DNA of 64,000 bases, from contig LNFB01000161.1 in assembly GCA_001464385.1 (NCBI GenBank), positions 26,664 through 90,663 of the forward strand, written 5' to 3'. The DNA comes from Deltaproteobacteria bacterium Ga0077550. Its GTDB lineage: Bacteria > Myxococcota_A > Polyangia > Nannocystales > Nannocystaceae. Shown in pieces: positions 17,027 to 26,292 of this stretch (positions are counted from its first letter, which is position 1; each line of letters starts with the position of its first letter). Under the pieces are notes generated by a model. It saw only the letters and a list, made by a program, of their open reading frames with translations. It had not been told where the DNA came from and made no database searches. The position numbers were made by a program, and so were the translations under genes.

Positions 17027-18238
17027 ATGACCAAGCTCCGAACCACCTCCGCGCGCCTGCTCGGCCGCACCCTGTTCGCCACGACGCTCGCCGCCACGCT
17101 CGGTGCGGGCTGCCGCACCAAGCCCGGCCTGCCGTTCGCCGCGCTCGAGTACCCCATGACGACGCGGACCGTCACGGTGGGCACCGCCGAGATCGCCGTC
17201 CACGACGTCGGCAAGGGCGAACGCACCATCGTGATGATCCACGGCCTCGGCAGCTCGATGCCGGCGTGGACCAAGAACATCGCCGCGCTCGCCCGCGACC
17301 ATCGCGTCGTGACCATCGACCTGCCCGGCTACGGCAAGAGCAGCAAGTCGAACTACGAGTACACGATGCGCTTCTTCGCCAAGGCCGTGCACGGCGTCGT
17401 GCGCGAGCTCGACCTGTCGCGGGTCGTGCTGGTCGGCCACTCGATGGGCGGGCAGATCGCGATGACCTACGCCCTCGACTACCCGGACGCCGTCGAGGCC
17501 CTGGTGCTCACGTCGCCCGCGGGGCTCGAGCCGTTCAAGGACGGCGAGGCGCAATGGCTGGCGCAGATGACCACGCCGGCGTTCACGTGCGCCGCCGACG
17601 ACGAGGCGGTGTGGGTCCGCCACGCGCAGAACTTTTTCAAGCCGCCCAAGGACGCCGACTTCATGGTGAAGCACCGCATCGCGGTGCGCGGCGGGCCGGA
17701 CTTCGCGGACTACTGTGTCGCGGTGTCGCGCTCGGTCGCGGGCATGCTCGACGAGCCGGTGCTCGATCGCGTGCCGGAGATCGACGTGCCGGTGCTCGTG
17801 CTCTTCGGCGAGGCCGACGCGCTGATCCCCAACCCGTTCCTGCACGGCGGCAGCACCGTGAAGCTGGCGAAGAAGGCGGTCGAGAAGTTCCCCGACGCCG
17901 AGCTCGTGCTGCTCGAGCGGGCCGGGCACATGGCCCAGTTCGAGCAGGCGGAGAAGTGGAACCGCGCGGTCGTCGACTTCCTCGACGATCACAAAGAAGC
18001 GCCGACCAACCGCCGCGCCCGCAAGCCCTACCGCGGTGCGCCCGGGGGCGCGGTCGTCCCGTTGTACGCGCCGGGGACGGACCCCGACGATCCGGAGTCG
18101 ACCCCCGCGCCGCGCCCCGCGAAGCCGAAGCCCGAGCCCGAGCCCGCGCCGAAGCCGGACCCCGAGCCCGAGATCGTCCCCGAGTCGCCGACGCCCGCGG
18201 CCCCGCCCGCGCCCGCTGCCAACGGAGCCCCGTCATGA
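17027..18238 (+). CDS. Lipoprotein alpha/beta hydrolase
   Basis: 403 residues. The signal ends in a lipobox LGAGC-R, so the enzyme is exported and lipid-anchored. It has TIVMIHGLGSSMPAW, the nucleophile elbow VGHSMGGQIA, the acid FGEADALIPN and RAGHMAQFEQ, a complete triad. The C-terminus is a 60-residue Pro/Glu/Lys-rich tail (PKPEPEPAPKPDPEPE) that could span periplasm or wall. It is a paralogue of the cytosolic hydrolase at 13,539. A hydroxyalkanoate dimer or oligomer hydrolase is a reasonable guess. Its stop overlaps the symporter start (ATGA). Confidence 0.75.
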   Translation: MTKLRTTSARLLGRTLFATTLAATLGAGCRTKPGLPFAALEYPMTTRTVTVGTAEIAVHDVGKGERTIVMIHGLGSSMPAWTKNIAALARDHRVVTIDLPGYGKSSKSNYEYTMRFFAKAVHGVVRELDLSRVVLVGHSMGGQIAMTYALDYPDAVEALVLTSPAGLEPFKDGEAQWLAQMTTPAFTCAADDEAVWVRHAQNFFKPPKDADFMVKHRIAVRGGPDFADYCVAVSRSVAGMLDEPVLDRVPEIDVPVLVLFGEADALIPNPFLHGGSTVKLAKKAVEKFPDAELVLLERAGHMAQFEQAEKWNRAVVDFLDDHKEAPTNRRARKPYRGAPGGAVVPLYAPGTDPDDPESTPAPRPAKPKPEPEPAPKPDPEPEIVPESPTPAAPPAPAANGAPS

Positions 18239-19716
18239 GCCTCGCGATCGCGCTGACCCTGTTGCTGACGTACCTCGGCGCCGTCTACTGGCTGTCGTGG
18301 ATCGGCATGAAGAAGACGACGTCGCTCGCCGGCTTCGCGGTGGGCAACGGCGACATGGGCCCGATCATGGTCGGCGTCGTGATGGCCGCGTCGATCGCCT
18401 CGACCGCGACGTTCGTCATCAACCCCGGCTTCGTCTACACGCACGGGCTGTCGGCGCTGCTCCACTACGGCGTGGCCGCGCAGGCCGGCGTGGCCGTCGG
18501 ACTGTTCGCGGTGTGCCGCGGCTTCCGCCAGGTCGGCGCCGCGCACGGAGTGCTCACGGTCCCCGACTGGATCCGCGTGCGCTACGGCAGCGAGCGGCTC
18601 GCGCTGGTGTTCGCGCTGCTCAACCTGCTGTCGATCGCGTTCGTCGTGCTCATCATGGTCGGCTGCGCCTTCCTGGTGGTCGCGTTGCTCGGTGTGTCGT
18701 ACCCGATCGCGCTCGCCGGCACGCTGCTCGTCGTCTTCAGCTATGTGCTGCTGGGCGGCACCTACGCCCACGCGTACACCAACGTCGTGCAGGCCGCGAT
18801 GATGGCCGTGGTGGCGCTGCTGCTGTTCGCCAGCGGCCTCGAGCACTTCGCTGGCGGCATGCTGCCCGCGATGGAGGCGGTGTCGACCAACTGGGCCTCG
18901 GCGATCAACCCCGACAGCGAGCTCTACGGCTCGGTGTTCGCGGTCTTCGTCAGCGCGTTCCTGGTGACCTTCGCCTTGATGCTGCAGCCGCACATCCTGA
19001 CCAAGGTGCTGTACCTCCGCCACGAGCGCGACATCCGGCGCTTCATCATCACCGCGGTCATCATCGGCTTCATCTTCTCGCTGTGCCTGTTCGTCGGGAT
19101 CTACGCGCGCCTCGACGGCATGGACTACGACGTCGCCCGGCAGGACCGCGTGGTCACCGAGTACGTCATGGGCGCCTTCGGCGACGGCCTCGGCGGCGAC
19201 ATCATGGCCTCCGTGATGCTCGTGACGCTGCTGGCCGCGGGCATGTCGACGCTCGACGGCATCCTCGTCGCGCTCTCGGCGATGGTGGTGCACGACCTCG
19301 TGCTGCGCGGCCGGCATCGCAACGCGGACGCGCGCGTCGGCCTGCGGGCGTCGCGGATCGCCCTGGTCGGCGTGGGCGTCGTGTCGTTCCTGCTGGCCCT
19401 CGATCCCCCGCAGCTCGTCGGCCTCTTCGCGCAGCGCGGCGTCTACGGCCTGGCGGCGGCCTCGTTCGCGCCGATCGTCCTGGGCGTGCTGGTGCGCGGC
19501 GCGATCCCGGTGTGGGTCCCCGCGTCGTCGGCCGCGATCGCGTTGGTGCTGCACCTCGGGCTGCAGAGCTGGGGAGGGATCACGAACCCCGCGGTGTCGT
19601 CGGCGTGGGCGATCCTCGCCAGCATGTCGATCGCGACCGCGAGCCTCGTCGTCGCGCGCCGCTTCGCCGGAGCTGCGAGCGCCGAGCCCATCGCGCCCGC
19701 GGGGGAGGAGTCCTGA
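18235..19716 (+). CDS. Sodium:solute symporter (SSS family)
   Basis: 493 residues with about 13 hydrophobic segments. The family features are visible: a GNGDMGPIMVGVVMAASIAS segment in the first repeat, GGTYAHAYTNVVQAAMM, LQPHILTKVLYLRHERDIRR and LLAAGMSTLDGILVALSAM, which correspond to SSS family regions of Na+/acetate, pantothenate and proline permeases. It imports a small carboxylate or similar solute with sodium. Its operon context (depolymerase, porin, hydrolase) suggests 3-hydroxyalkanoate uptake, which is inferred. It overlaps the genes before and after by 4 and 1 nt. Confidence 0.85.
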   Translation: MSLAIALTLLLTYLGAVYWLSWIGMKKTTSLAGFAVGNGDMGPIMVGVVMAASIASTATFVINPGFVYTHGLSALLHYGVAAQAGVAVGLFAVCRGFRQVGAAHGVLTVPDWIRVRYGSERLALVFALLNLLSIAFVVLIMVGCAFLVVALLGVSYPIALAGTLLVVFSYVLLGGTYAHAYTNVVQAAMMAVVALLLFASGLEHFAGGMLPAMEAVSTNWASAINPDSELYGSVFAVFVSAFLVTFALMLQPHILTKVLYLRHERDIRRFIITAVIIGFIFSLCLFVGIYARLDGMDYDVARQDRVVTEYVMGAFGDGLGGDIMASVMLVTLLAAGMSTLDGILVALSAMVVHDLVLRGRHRNADARVGLRASRIALVGVGVVSFLLALDPPQLVGLFAQRGVYGLAAASFAPIVLGVLVRGAIPVWVPASSAAIALVLHLGLQSWGGITNPAVSSAWAILASMSIATASLVVARRFAGAASAEPIAPAGEES

Positions 19717-20369
19717 TGGCGAACCCCGCCGCCGACGCCCACGAGCCCGCGACCGCCCGCGGCCACCGCACGCGCCAGAAGGTCCTCGACGCCGCCGAGG
19801 TCGTGTTCGGCACGCGTGGCTACGAGGCCGCCTCGATCGTCGACATCACGCGCGCCGCGGGCATCGCCCAGGGCACGTTCTATCTGTACTTCCCCAGCAA
19901 GAAGGCGGTGTTCGCCGAGCTCGTCGGCGAGCTCGGGGCCAAGCTGCGGCGCACGCTCGCGGCCGCCGTCGCCGACCTCGACGATCGACTCACGGTCGAG
20001 CGCGCGGGTTTGCACGCCTTTCTCGGCTTCGTCCGTGAGCACCGCAACCTCTACCGCATCATTCGTCAGGCGGAATTCGTCGACGAGGCGTTGTACCGCG
20101 ACTACTACAGCAAACTCGCCGAGGGCTACCGCGTGGGCCTGGCGCGCGCGATGACCGAGGGCCAGATCCGCAAGCTCGACCCCGAGGCGGTCGCCTTCGC
20201 GTTGATGGGAATTTTCGACTTCCTGGGGATGCGCTGGGTCCTGTGGGAGGGCAAACTCCCGCCGCAGCACGTGCTCGACGATGTCTTCGCGCTGGTGCGC
20301 GACGGCCTGGGTCTGCAGTCGAGTACCTTCAACGCCCGAGCTAGCAACGCGCCCAAGAGGTCCCGATGA
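19716..20369 (+). CDS. TetR/AcrR family transcriptional regulator
   Basis: 217 residues. The N-terminal helix-turn-helix is canonical: TRQKVLDAAEVVFGTRGYEA, SIVDITRAAGIAQGTFYLYF and KKAVFAELV. The C-terminal ligand-binding part (GLHAFLGFVREHRNLYRIIRQAEFVD) is typical of fatty-acid-responsive TetR regulators such as FadR-like and PhaR-neighbour repressors. The ligand is unknown. A strong ribosome site (GGGGGAGGAG) lies 8 nt before ATG 19,716, and the A of that ATG is the last base of the symporter stop. It probably regulates its own operon; the 14,590 palindrome is a candidate site. Confidence 0.88.
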   Translation: MANPAADAHEPATARGHRTRQKVLDAAEVVFGTRGYEAASIVDITRAAGIAQGTFYLYFPSKKAVFAELVGELGAKLRRTLAAAVADLDDRLTVERAGLHAFLGFVREHRNLYRIIRQAEFVDEALYRDYYSKLAEGYRVGLARAMTEGQIRKLDPEAVAFALMGIFDFLGMRWVLWEGKLPPQHVLDDVFALVRDGLGLQSSTFNARASNAPKRSR

Positions 20370-21661
20370 AGCCGTCGCGTCCGCGTCTCGCAGTGATCCC
20401 CTTCGTCGCGCTCGTCGCGGTCGCACCGCTGGCGTGCTCGGACGACGCCGGCCACGACGACGACGACGACGGCGCGGGTGGCAAGGCCGACGACATCGAC
20501 ACGACGTTCGAGTCGGGGATCGCGGTCACGGCGTCGTCGGTGCAGGCGCTGCAGGGCGATCTCTCCGCGGTCGTGCCGGCGGTCGACGACCTCGTCATCG
20601 GCGGCGGCCTCGCGACGTCGACGTACCTGCGGCCGATGGGCCCCGTGGGTCCGTACGGTCCGATCGGGCCCTACGGTCCGCTCGGCGTGCTCGGCCCCGT
20701 GGGCAGCGGCGCCTGGACGCCGCAGACCGTGATCGGACTCGGTGCGCCGTGGAACGCGTTCGCCGACGCGCTCACCGACGTCGGTGGACCGTTGTCGGCG
20801 AAGGGGCCGCTGGGCAGCAAGGGCCCGCTGTCGCGCGCGTACTGGGACGCGCTCGCGAAGTCCTTCGCGACCGGCTCCGACTTCGTGCTGCAGCTCGAGA
20901 CCGGCGGACTGTTCGCGCCGCTCGGGCCGCTCGGGCCGCTCGGCGCCCTCGGTCCGCTCGGGCCGCTCGGCCCCGTCGGCGCCCACGGCTACCTCGCCGA
21001 CGACGACGGCAACTGGACCACCGACGGTGACTGCCACCACGACGACGAGGTCGGCATCTGCCGCACCGTCGACGTGCCGTGGAAGGCCGGCCAGAAGCGC
21101 ACCTACGAGCTCTTCGAGCGCTACGGCGAGGCCTTCGCGGCCGCGATGCCCGACAACGACACCTCGTTCATGGTCGAGGGCACCATCAACGACGGCCCCG
21201 ATGTCTTCGTGTCGAACAACCGCACCACGCAGGCGGTGACGATCGTCGCGTTCGGCAGCTGGACGATGTACCCGTTCGCCAACGCGATGGGCTTGCTCGC
21301 GTCCTCGGCGCTGATCGGCTACGCGACGCCGACGATCGTCCCCGGCATCGTGTTCCCGTTCAACCTGTACGACCACGCCCGCAGCTTCGACGACGTCGAT
21401 GTGACGGTCGAGGTCGAGCTCGACGGCCGCACCGTCGCGACGCTCGTCTCCGACACCACCGACTTCGTCGATTGGGTCCACGTGCAGGTGCCCGCCGGCG
21501 CCGTGCTGCGCACCCACGTCGACGTCGCGTCGTCGTGGTGGGCGCCGTGGCGCGCCGTGGCGGCCGAGTACCGGCTGTTCGTCGTCGGCTCGACCGCGCC
21601 GCTGGTGAACACGCGCGTCGCCGGGCCACACCAGCTCACGATCCCCTATTCGTCGCTCTGA
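20366..21661 (+). CDS. Lipoprotein with collagen-like GPx/GPL repeats
   Basis: 431 residues. Signal with lipobox VAPLAC-S, then an acidic run (HDDDDDG). Two blocks of Gly-Pro-x triplets occur at about residues 90-115 (PMGPVGPYGPIGPYGPLG) and 187-210 (GPLGPLGALGPLGPLGPVG), separated by a helical segment. The rest (about 220-431) is a beta-rich domain without a recognised fold, with NNRTTQAVTIVAFGSW and DVDVTVEVELDGRTVATLV. Such triplets can form collagen-like or polyproline fibres and may bind polymer surfaces. It starts within the TetR stop (ATGA) and is followed by the depolymerase gene. Confidence 0.65.
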   Translation: MKPSRPRLAVIPFVALVAVAPLACSDDAGHDDDDDGAGGKADDIDTTFESGIAVTASSVQALQGDLSAVVPAVDDLVIGGGLATSTYLRPMGPVGPYGPIGPYGPLGVLGPVGSGAWTPQTVIGLGAPWNAFADALTDVGGPLSAKGPLGSKGPLSRAYWDALAKSFATGSDFVLQLETGGLFAPLGPLGPLGALGPLGPLGPVGAHGYLADDDGNWTTDGDCHHDDEVGICRTVDVPWKAGQKRTYELFERYGEAFAAAMPDNDTSFMVEGTINDGPDVFVSNNRTTQAVTIVAFGSWTMYPFANAMGLLASSALIGYATPTIVPGIVFPFNLYDHARSFDDVDVTVEVELDGRTVATLVSDTTDFVDWVHVQVPAGAVLRTHVDVASSWWAPWRAVAAEYRLFVVGSTAPLVNTRVAGPHQLTIPYSSL

Positions 21662-21683
21662 ACCCACCGTGGAGGCCGCACCC

Positions 21684-22988
21684 GTGACACGTCGCATCGC
21701 CCAGCTCAGCGTCGCACCCCTCGCAGGACTCATCGCCGTCGCCGCGTTCGCCACCGAGGCCCAGGCTGCGTGGGAGAGCCGATCGATCGCCGGGATGACG
21801 GTCGAGGTGTACACGCCGGCGTCGACGAGCCCGATCGGTACCGGCCGCGGCGTCATGATCCCGCTGCACGGCTGCACGCAGACCGCGGTGCAGCTCCGGG
21901 ACTACGGCAACTTCGAGCACACCGCCGAGGAGTTCGGCATGGTGATCGCGATCCCGCTGGTGCCGAACGGCGGTGTGGTCGCCGGGTGCTGGAACTACTA
22001 CGGGGCGATCCACACCCGCTCGAGCGGGCACAACGGCAACCTGATCGAGCTCGCCGAGACGTTGCGCGACGACGCGGCGCTCGCCGTCGACCCGGCGCAG
22101 ATCTACCTCGCGGGCTTCTCGTCGGGCGGTGGCCAGGCCGTGGTGGTCGGCTGCCTCGCGCCTGATGTGTTCGCGGGGGTCGGCATCGCGGCGGGGCCGT
22201 CGCTCGGCACCTCGGTGTCGCAGATCTCGTCGGTGTCCACGACCGCGGCGCAGGCGGCCACGCTGTGCAATCAGTTCGCGGGGACGAACAGCGGTGACTT
22301 CGCGACGCAGCTCGCGGTGGCGTTCACCGACACCTCGGACTTCACGGTGGCCCAGGGCTACGCGGCGGTGAACGCCGACATGTTCGCGTCGATCTACGGC
22401 GGCGGCGCGGCGCTGGCCTCGAGCCCCTTCGACATGGCGAGCCTGCCGGGGACCACGCCGGCGGGCAGCGGCAGCGAGTACGACGACGCCGATGGCCCGC
22501 GCATCGCCGCGCTGGTGTCCACCAACGGCTCGGGCCACGCGTGGCCGTCCGGCTCCGGCATGGGCGGGCTCGGCCTGTCGTTCGTGTCGGGCAACGGCCT
22601 CGACTTCGCCAACTACCTCGCCGAGTTCTTCACCGCGAACAGCCGCCGCGCCACGGGTGACTGGAACCCCGGCGACGACGACGGCGGTGTGGACACGGGC
22701 GCGGCCGACGACGACGGCAACACGGACGCGGGCGACGGCACCGCGCCGGGCACCGACGACGGCGGCGACAGTGACGGTGGTGGTGCGGGCACCGACGGCG
22801 ACGGCGGCGATGCGGGCGACGCCGAGGACGACGGCGGCGCCGCGAGCGTGGCGACCTTCGGCCAGGACGACGGGCGCATCGAGCCGAGCGGGTGCCAGTG
22901 CAACGCGGGTGATCGCGGCACGGGCGAGCTCGCGGGGCTCGGGCTCGGGCTGCTCGCGCTGTGGCGACGCCGCCGCGCGAGGGGCTGA
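21684..22988 (+). CDS. Secreted PHB-depolymerase-family esterase with MYXO-CTERM-like tail
   Basis: About 434 residues. Signal peptide ending near TEAQA-A; then the CE1/esterase-PHB core: MIPLHGCTQTAVQ, NYYGAIHTRSSGHNG and the nucleophile box AGFSSGGGQAV (Ser about 146 from this start), with a His in GSGHAW. It hydrolyses PHB or related polyesters outside the cell. A Gly/Asp/Thr linker of about 80 residues leads to GCQCNAGD, a hydrophobic helix and RRRRARG, a MYXO-CTERM-like signal for surface anchoring. GTG 21,684 was chosen over 21,669. It is the last gene of the seven-gene operon. Confidence 0.78.
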   Translation: MTRRIAQLSVAPLAGLIAVAAFATEAQAAWESRSIAGMTVEVYTPASTSPIGTGRGVMIPLHGCTQTAVQLRDYGNFEHTAEEFGMVIAIPLVPNGGVVAGCWNYYGAIHTRSSGHNGNLIELAETLRDDAALAVDPAQIYLAGFSSGGGQAVVVGCLAPDVFAGVGIAAGPSLGTSVSQISSVSTTAAQAATLCNQFAGTNSGDFATQLAVAFTDTSDFTVAQGYAAVNADMFASIYGGGAALASSPFDMASLPGTTPAGSGSEYDDADGPRIAALVSTNGSGHAWPSGSGMGGLGLSFVSGNGLDFANYLAEFFTANSRRATGDWNPGDDDGGVDTGAADDDGNTDAGDGTAPGTDDGGDSDGGGAGTDGDGGDAGDAEDDGGAASVATFGQDDGRIEPSGCQCNAGDRGTGELAGLGLGLLALWRRRRARG

Positions 22989-22998
22989 CGGGCGGCGG

Positions 22999-23269
22999 TC
23001 AGCTGGCCGCGTACGCGTCGACGGACGCGAGGTCGCGGTGGCGATCGTGGGCGATCACGATCTCGGCCAGGGCGTCGCGGCCGAGCGCGCGGTAGCCCGC
23101 GACGAGCAGGTCGCGGGCCCGCTCGCGCTCGCGATCGTCCCGGCGGCTGCTTGGTCGTGCGACCCCACTCGGTCTGTGCGACGTGCGCGTCGAGCTCCTC
23201 GAACTCCGCGAGCGCAGGGAGCAGCGCGGCCGCGTCCACACCGTCGGAGCGCCACTGCGGGGCGCCCAT
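22999..23269 (-). pseudogene. Truncated and frameshifted copy of the gene at 31,528-31,920
   Basis: The last 45 codons (RERERARDLLVAGYRALG, then EIVIAHDRHRDLASVDAYA) match the C-terminus of the intact gene at 31,528, with the DNA about 85-90% identical over 139 nt (22,999-23,137 against 31,528-31,663). Upstream, a different frame encodes GAPQWRSDGVDAAALLPALAEF with no match to the other copy. Internal material between the two parts is lost. It is a decayed paralogue; the function of the family is unknown. Confidence 0.65.
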
Positions 23270-23368
23270 CAGGGGTACGCGGCCCAATCGCCGCCTTGGC
23301 GCGGAACTTCAACCCGGAAATCGACCACCCGCATGAAGCCGGCCCCCGCGGGCCGCATCAACCCCCGG

Positions 23369-25058
23369 ATGAGGCTGAAACCACTCGCTTCGGGGTTGCT
23401 CGTGCTGTGGAAACTCGTTGGGTGTTCGACGCCGGTCGCCGACGTCGGCGGAGTGTCCATGGCCACAGACCCTCAGGCCTCGTCCGACTCGACCGCTGAT
23501 GCTTCAGGCTCGGCCACCACCGGCGTCGACCCCACCTCGTCATCGGGTGGAAGCTCAACCAACGGCACCCCACTACCAAAGCTCGACGTAGGCGCACCGA
23601 CGGGCGGCATCGACAGCACCGGTCCGACCGAGTTCTGCGAGGTCCCGGACGACGGAACCGACGCGCCAGGGCCGTGCGACTAGCTTCGATCCCGTCTTGC
23701 AGTGGGAGTGGGGCGGCGACGGGGCCACCGCCCAGAGCGCCACGACGCCGTTGGTCGCCAATCTCACCGACGACAACAACGACGGGAACGTCGACCTGTG
23801 CGACACCCCAGACGTCGTCGTCCTTGCCTGGGCCCAGGCCGGCAACGCGGGTCCCGGCTACCTGTACGTCCTCGACGGGCAGACCGGTATCGAGCACTTT
23901 CACATCGACACCGGCCTCGACGACATCAACCCCGCCTTGGGCGACATCGATTCCGACGGGCTGCCCGAGCTCGTCGCCCAGACGTTCGATGGCGGGATCG
24001 TGGCGTTCGAACACGACGGAACGCTGAAATGGCAATCTACCTCGCGGGTGTGGCCGCGTTTCAACGCGATCTCGCTCGCCGATCTCGAGGGCGACGGTGA
24101 TGTGGAGATTCTGCTGCCCGGCGGACTCGTGCTCGATCACGACGGGCTCGTCGTGGTGCCTTCGTACCTCGGCGCTTCCGATGATTTCTGGGAGGGAAGT
24201 ACGCCAATTGCGATGGACCTCGACGGTGACGGCGATCTCGAAGTCCTCGAAGGGCGCCGCGCGTTCCACCATGACGGAACGCCGATGTGGCAGGTCGCCG
24301 GCCCGGACTGCCCGCAGCCCCCCGAGGGAGCTGACATCATGCCGGCCGTCGCCGACCTCGACGGTGACGGCGCGCCCGAGGTGTTTCTCTCGGGAAACGC
24401 CGACAACGGCGCGGCGATGTTCTGTATCGTCGGTGCGGGCGGCGAGGTCGAGCGCTCGCAGTTGGTGCTGCCTGAGGCAGCTGACGCCATCGATTGGTTG
24501 CGCCCGCCCGCGGTCCACGACATGGACGGTGACGGCGACGCTGAGGTCGGGATCGGCGGCAGCAGCCACTATTTCGCGGTGCTGCGCGTGGCCGCCGGCG
24601 GAATCGAGACGATGTTCGTGGCCAACGACCTCGACGACACCGGGAACGCTGGGGCGACGGCCTTTGACTTCCTGGGCGACGGCACCGCCGAGGCCATCTA
24701 CATGGATCAGAGCCGGCTGGTGGTGTACGCCGCGAGCGGCGAGGTCGAGATGAGCATCCCGCGCACGAGCTACACTCAAATCGAGTATCCGGTGGTGGCC
24801 GATGTCGACAACGATGGGTCCGCGGAGTTCGTCGTCACCTCCAACGGCGGCAGTCCCCCGGTGCGGGTGTACCGGGACGCTCGCGATCGCTGGGTACCGG
24901 CGCGCCGGATCTGGAATCAACATGCCTATCACGTCACCAACGTGCGCGAGGACGGCACGATCCCAGCCCACCCAGCTCCGCACTGGGAGCAGCTCAACAC
25001 GTTTCGCACCCAAGCCCAGATCGCAGTGACCGGTGGCGCCTGTCGCCCCGCTGGCTGA
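23369..25058 (+). pseudogene. FG-GAP/VCBS-repeat lipoprotein, apparently frameshifted
   Basis: An N-terminal piece (23,369-23,683) has a lipobox KLVGC-S and a Ser/Thr linker ending in PDDGTDAPGPCD then a stop. A second frame (from about 23,680 to 25,058) continues with SFDPVLQWEWGGDG and FG-GAP-like calcium loops (LTDDNNDGNVDLCDTPD, DIDSDGLPELV, DLDGDGAPEVF, DVDNDGSAEFVV). The intact paralogue at 33,157 reads through the same junction (SNQAPPDSFDAEVQW), so a single-base shift near 23,676-23,682 splits the gene. Whole product would be a seven-bladed propeller surface lipoprotein. Real decay and sequence error are both possible. Confidence 0.7.
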
Positions 25059-25209
25059 CGTGTCGTCGGAGGCGGTCGCGCGCACAGCGTGCCCCCGCGT
25101 CGGGCCCCACCCGAAGGGAGCGCCCGCAAGGCGACCGCAGTGGTGACATTTGGTGACGATGTCGAACCTTGCATGACGGTGAGCCCCACTGCTGTCGGGG
25201 ATCGTATCG

Positions 25210-26241
25210 ATGGTGGCGGCCAAGACGATGGTCATTCTCGCTTTCCCCCTGGCGTCGGCGATCCAAGCTCCCCCGGCGGCACAGCCGCGGGTCGAGTTCG
25301 CCCTGCACTACGCCGCCCCGCCCGAGTGTTCGGAGCAACCCGAGCTGCTCGCGCTCCTCGAGCACGACCTCGGTGCTCGCGCCGTCGTGGTCGACGGCGC
25401 CGCGATCGCCGTTCACGCGATCATCGTCGCTGTACCCCGGAACGGCTATCGCCTGACGTTCGAGGTGATCGATCGCGGCGGCAGCACTGGCGTGAGCGAG
25501 CTCCGTGACGGCGCCTGCGCATCGTTGGTTCGCGCGGTGGCGCTGCGCACGTCGTTGGTCTTGGCGAACGTCCTGGCATCCGCACCCGAGAGGTCGCCGG
25601 AGGTCGCCGCGACCTCGGCGGCGGTGCGCTCGGCGTGTCCGACCCTCCCGACCCGATCGTGCCCCGCGAGCGCCCCGCTCCCGGCGGGGCCGGCCCAGCG
25701 CTCGAACTCGTCGACGCGCTTTCGCGTGCGGCTGGCCGGCGGCGGCGAGTTCTTCGGCGCTGGCCTCCACGGCACCGTCGCCGCGACCGGCATGGTGCGC
25801 GTCGCCGAGGTGCACGCTGCGGTGGTGCAGCTCGAGATGCGGGGCAGCCATGCCGTGCCCACGCGCTACGCCCTCGCCCATGATCGGCGCGCCGGTGTTC
25901 GCGTGCATCTGGGATGGATCACCCCAGCGGTGTGCTTGCGCTCTGAGCTCGGCAAGCTGGCGATCCCGCTGTGCGTGGGCGTCGAGTTCGGCGTCATGGT
26001 GGCCCGCGGATTCGGCATCCGCCGGCCTGAGACGAGCCGCACATCGTGGGTCGCGATTCCCGTGCGCACTGGGTCCGTCGTCGGCCTGACGCGCCACATC
26101 GGGCTATTCGTGGAGTTCGAAGCTGCGCCTCTCGTGATCCGCCCGGGGGCGCGGGTCGTCGGCCTGCCGCTCGTGTATCGGGCGGGGCCCATCTCGGCGC
26201 GGGTGTGGGCTGGCGTGGAGATTCGACTGGGATCGATGTAG
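25210..26241 (+). CDS. Exported beta-barrel-like protein (ECF module 2)
   Basis: 343 residues. N-terminal signal (TMVILAFPLASAI), then a domain of about 120 residues with ECSEQPELLALLEHDLG and GYRLTFEVIDRGG, a Ser/Pro linker, and a C-terminal half of alternating strands (FRVRLAGGGEFFGAGLHG, AVVQLEMRGSH, GVRVHLGWITPAVCL). The layout matches 3560 and 56,733. A sigma factor gene follows 51 nt downstream. The role in the module is unknown; it may be the regulated output or the envelope sensor. M at 25,228 is an alternative start. Confidence 0.6.
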   Translation: MVAAKTMVILAFPLASAIQAPPAAQPRVEFALHYAAPPECSEQPELLALLEHDLGARAVVVDGAAIAVHAIIVAVPRNGYRLTFEVIDRGGSTGVSELRDGACASLVRAVALRTSLVLANVLASAPERSPEVAATSAAVRSACPTLPTRSCPASAPLPAGPAQRSNSSTRFRVRLAGGGEFFGAGLHGTVAATGMVRVAEVHAAVVQLEMRGSHAVPTRYALAHDRRAGVRVHLGWITPAVCLRSELGKLAIPLCVGVEFGVMVARGFGIRRPETSRTSWVAIPVRTGSVVGLTRHIGLFVEFEAAPLVIRPGARVVGLPLVYRAGPISARVWAGVEIRLGSM

Positions 26242-26292
26242 CCCACCGCCAGGCGTGAGAGGAATCGGTCCCTCCGGACAAGTTGACTATGA

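Noticed and set aside
15368..17992. Minus-strand frame of 874 codons
   Set aside because: Antisense to the porin-like and hydrolase genes; charged low-complexity product.
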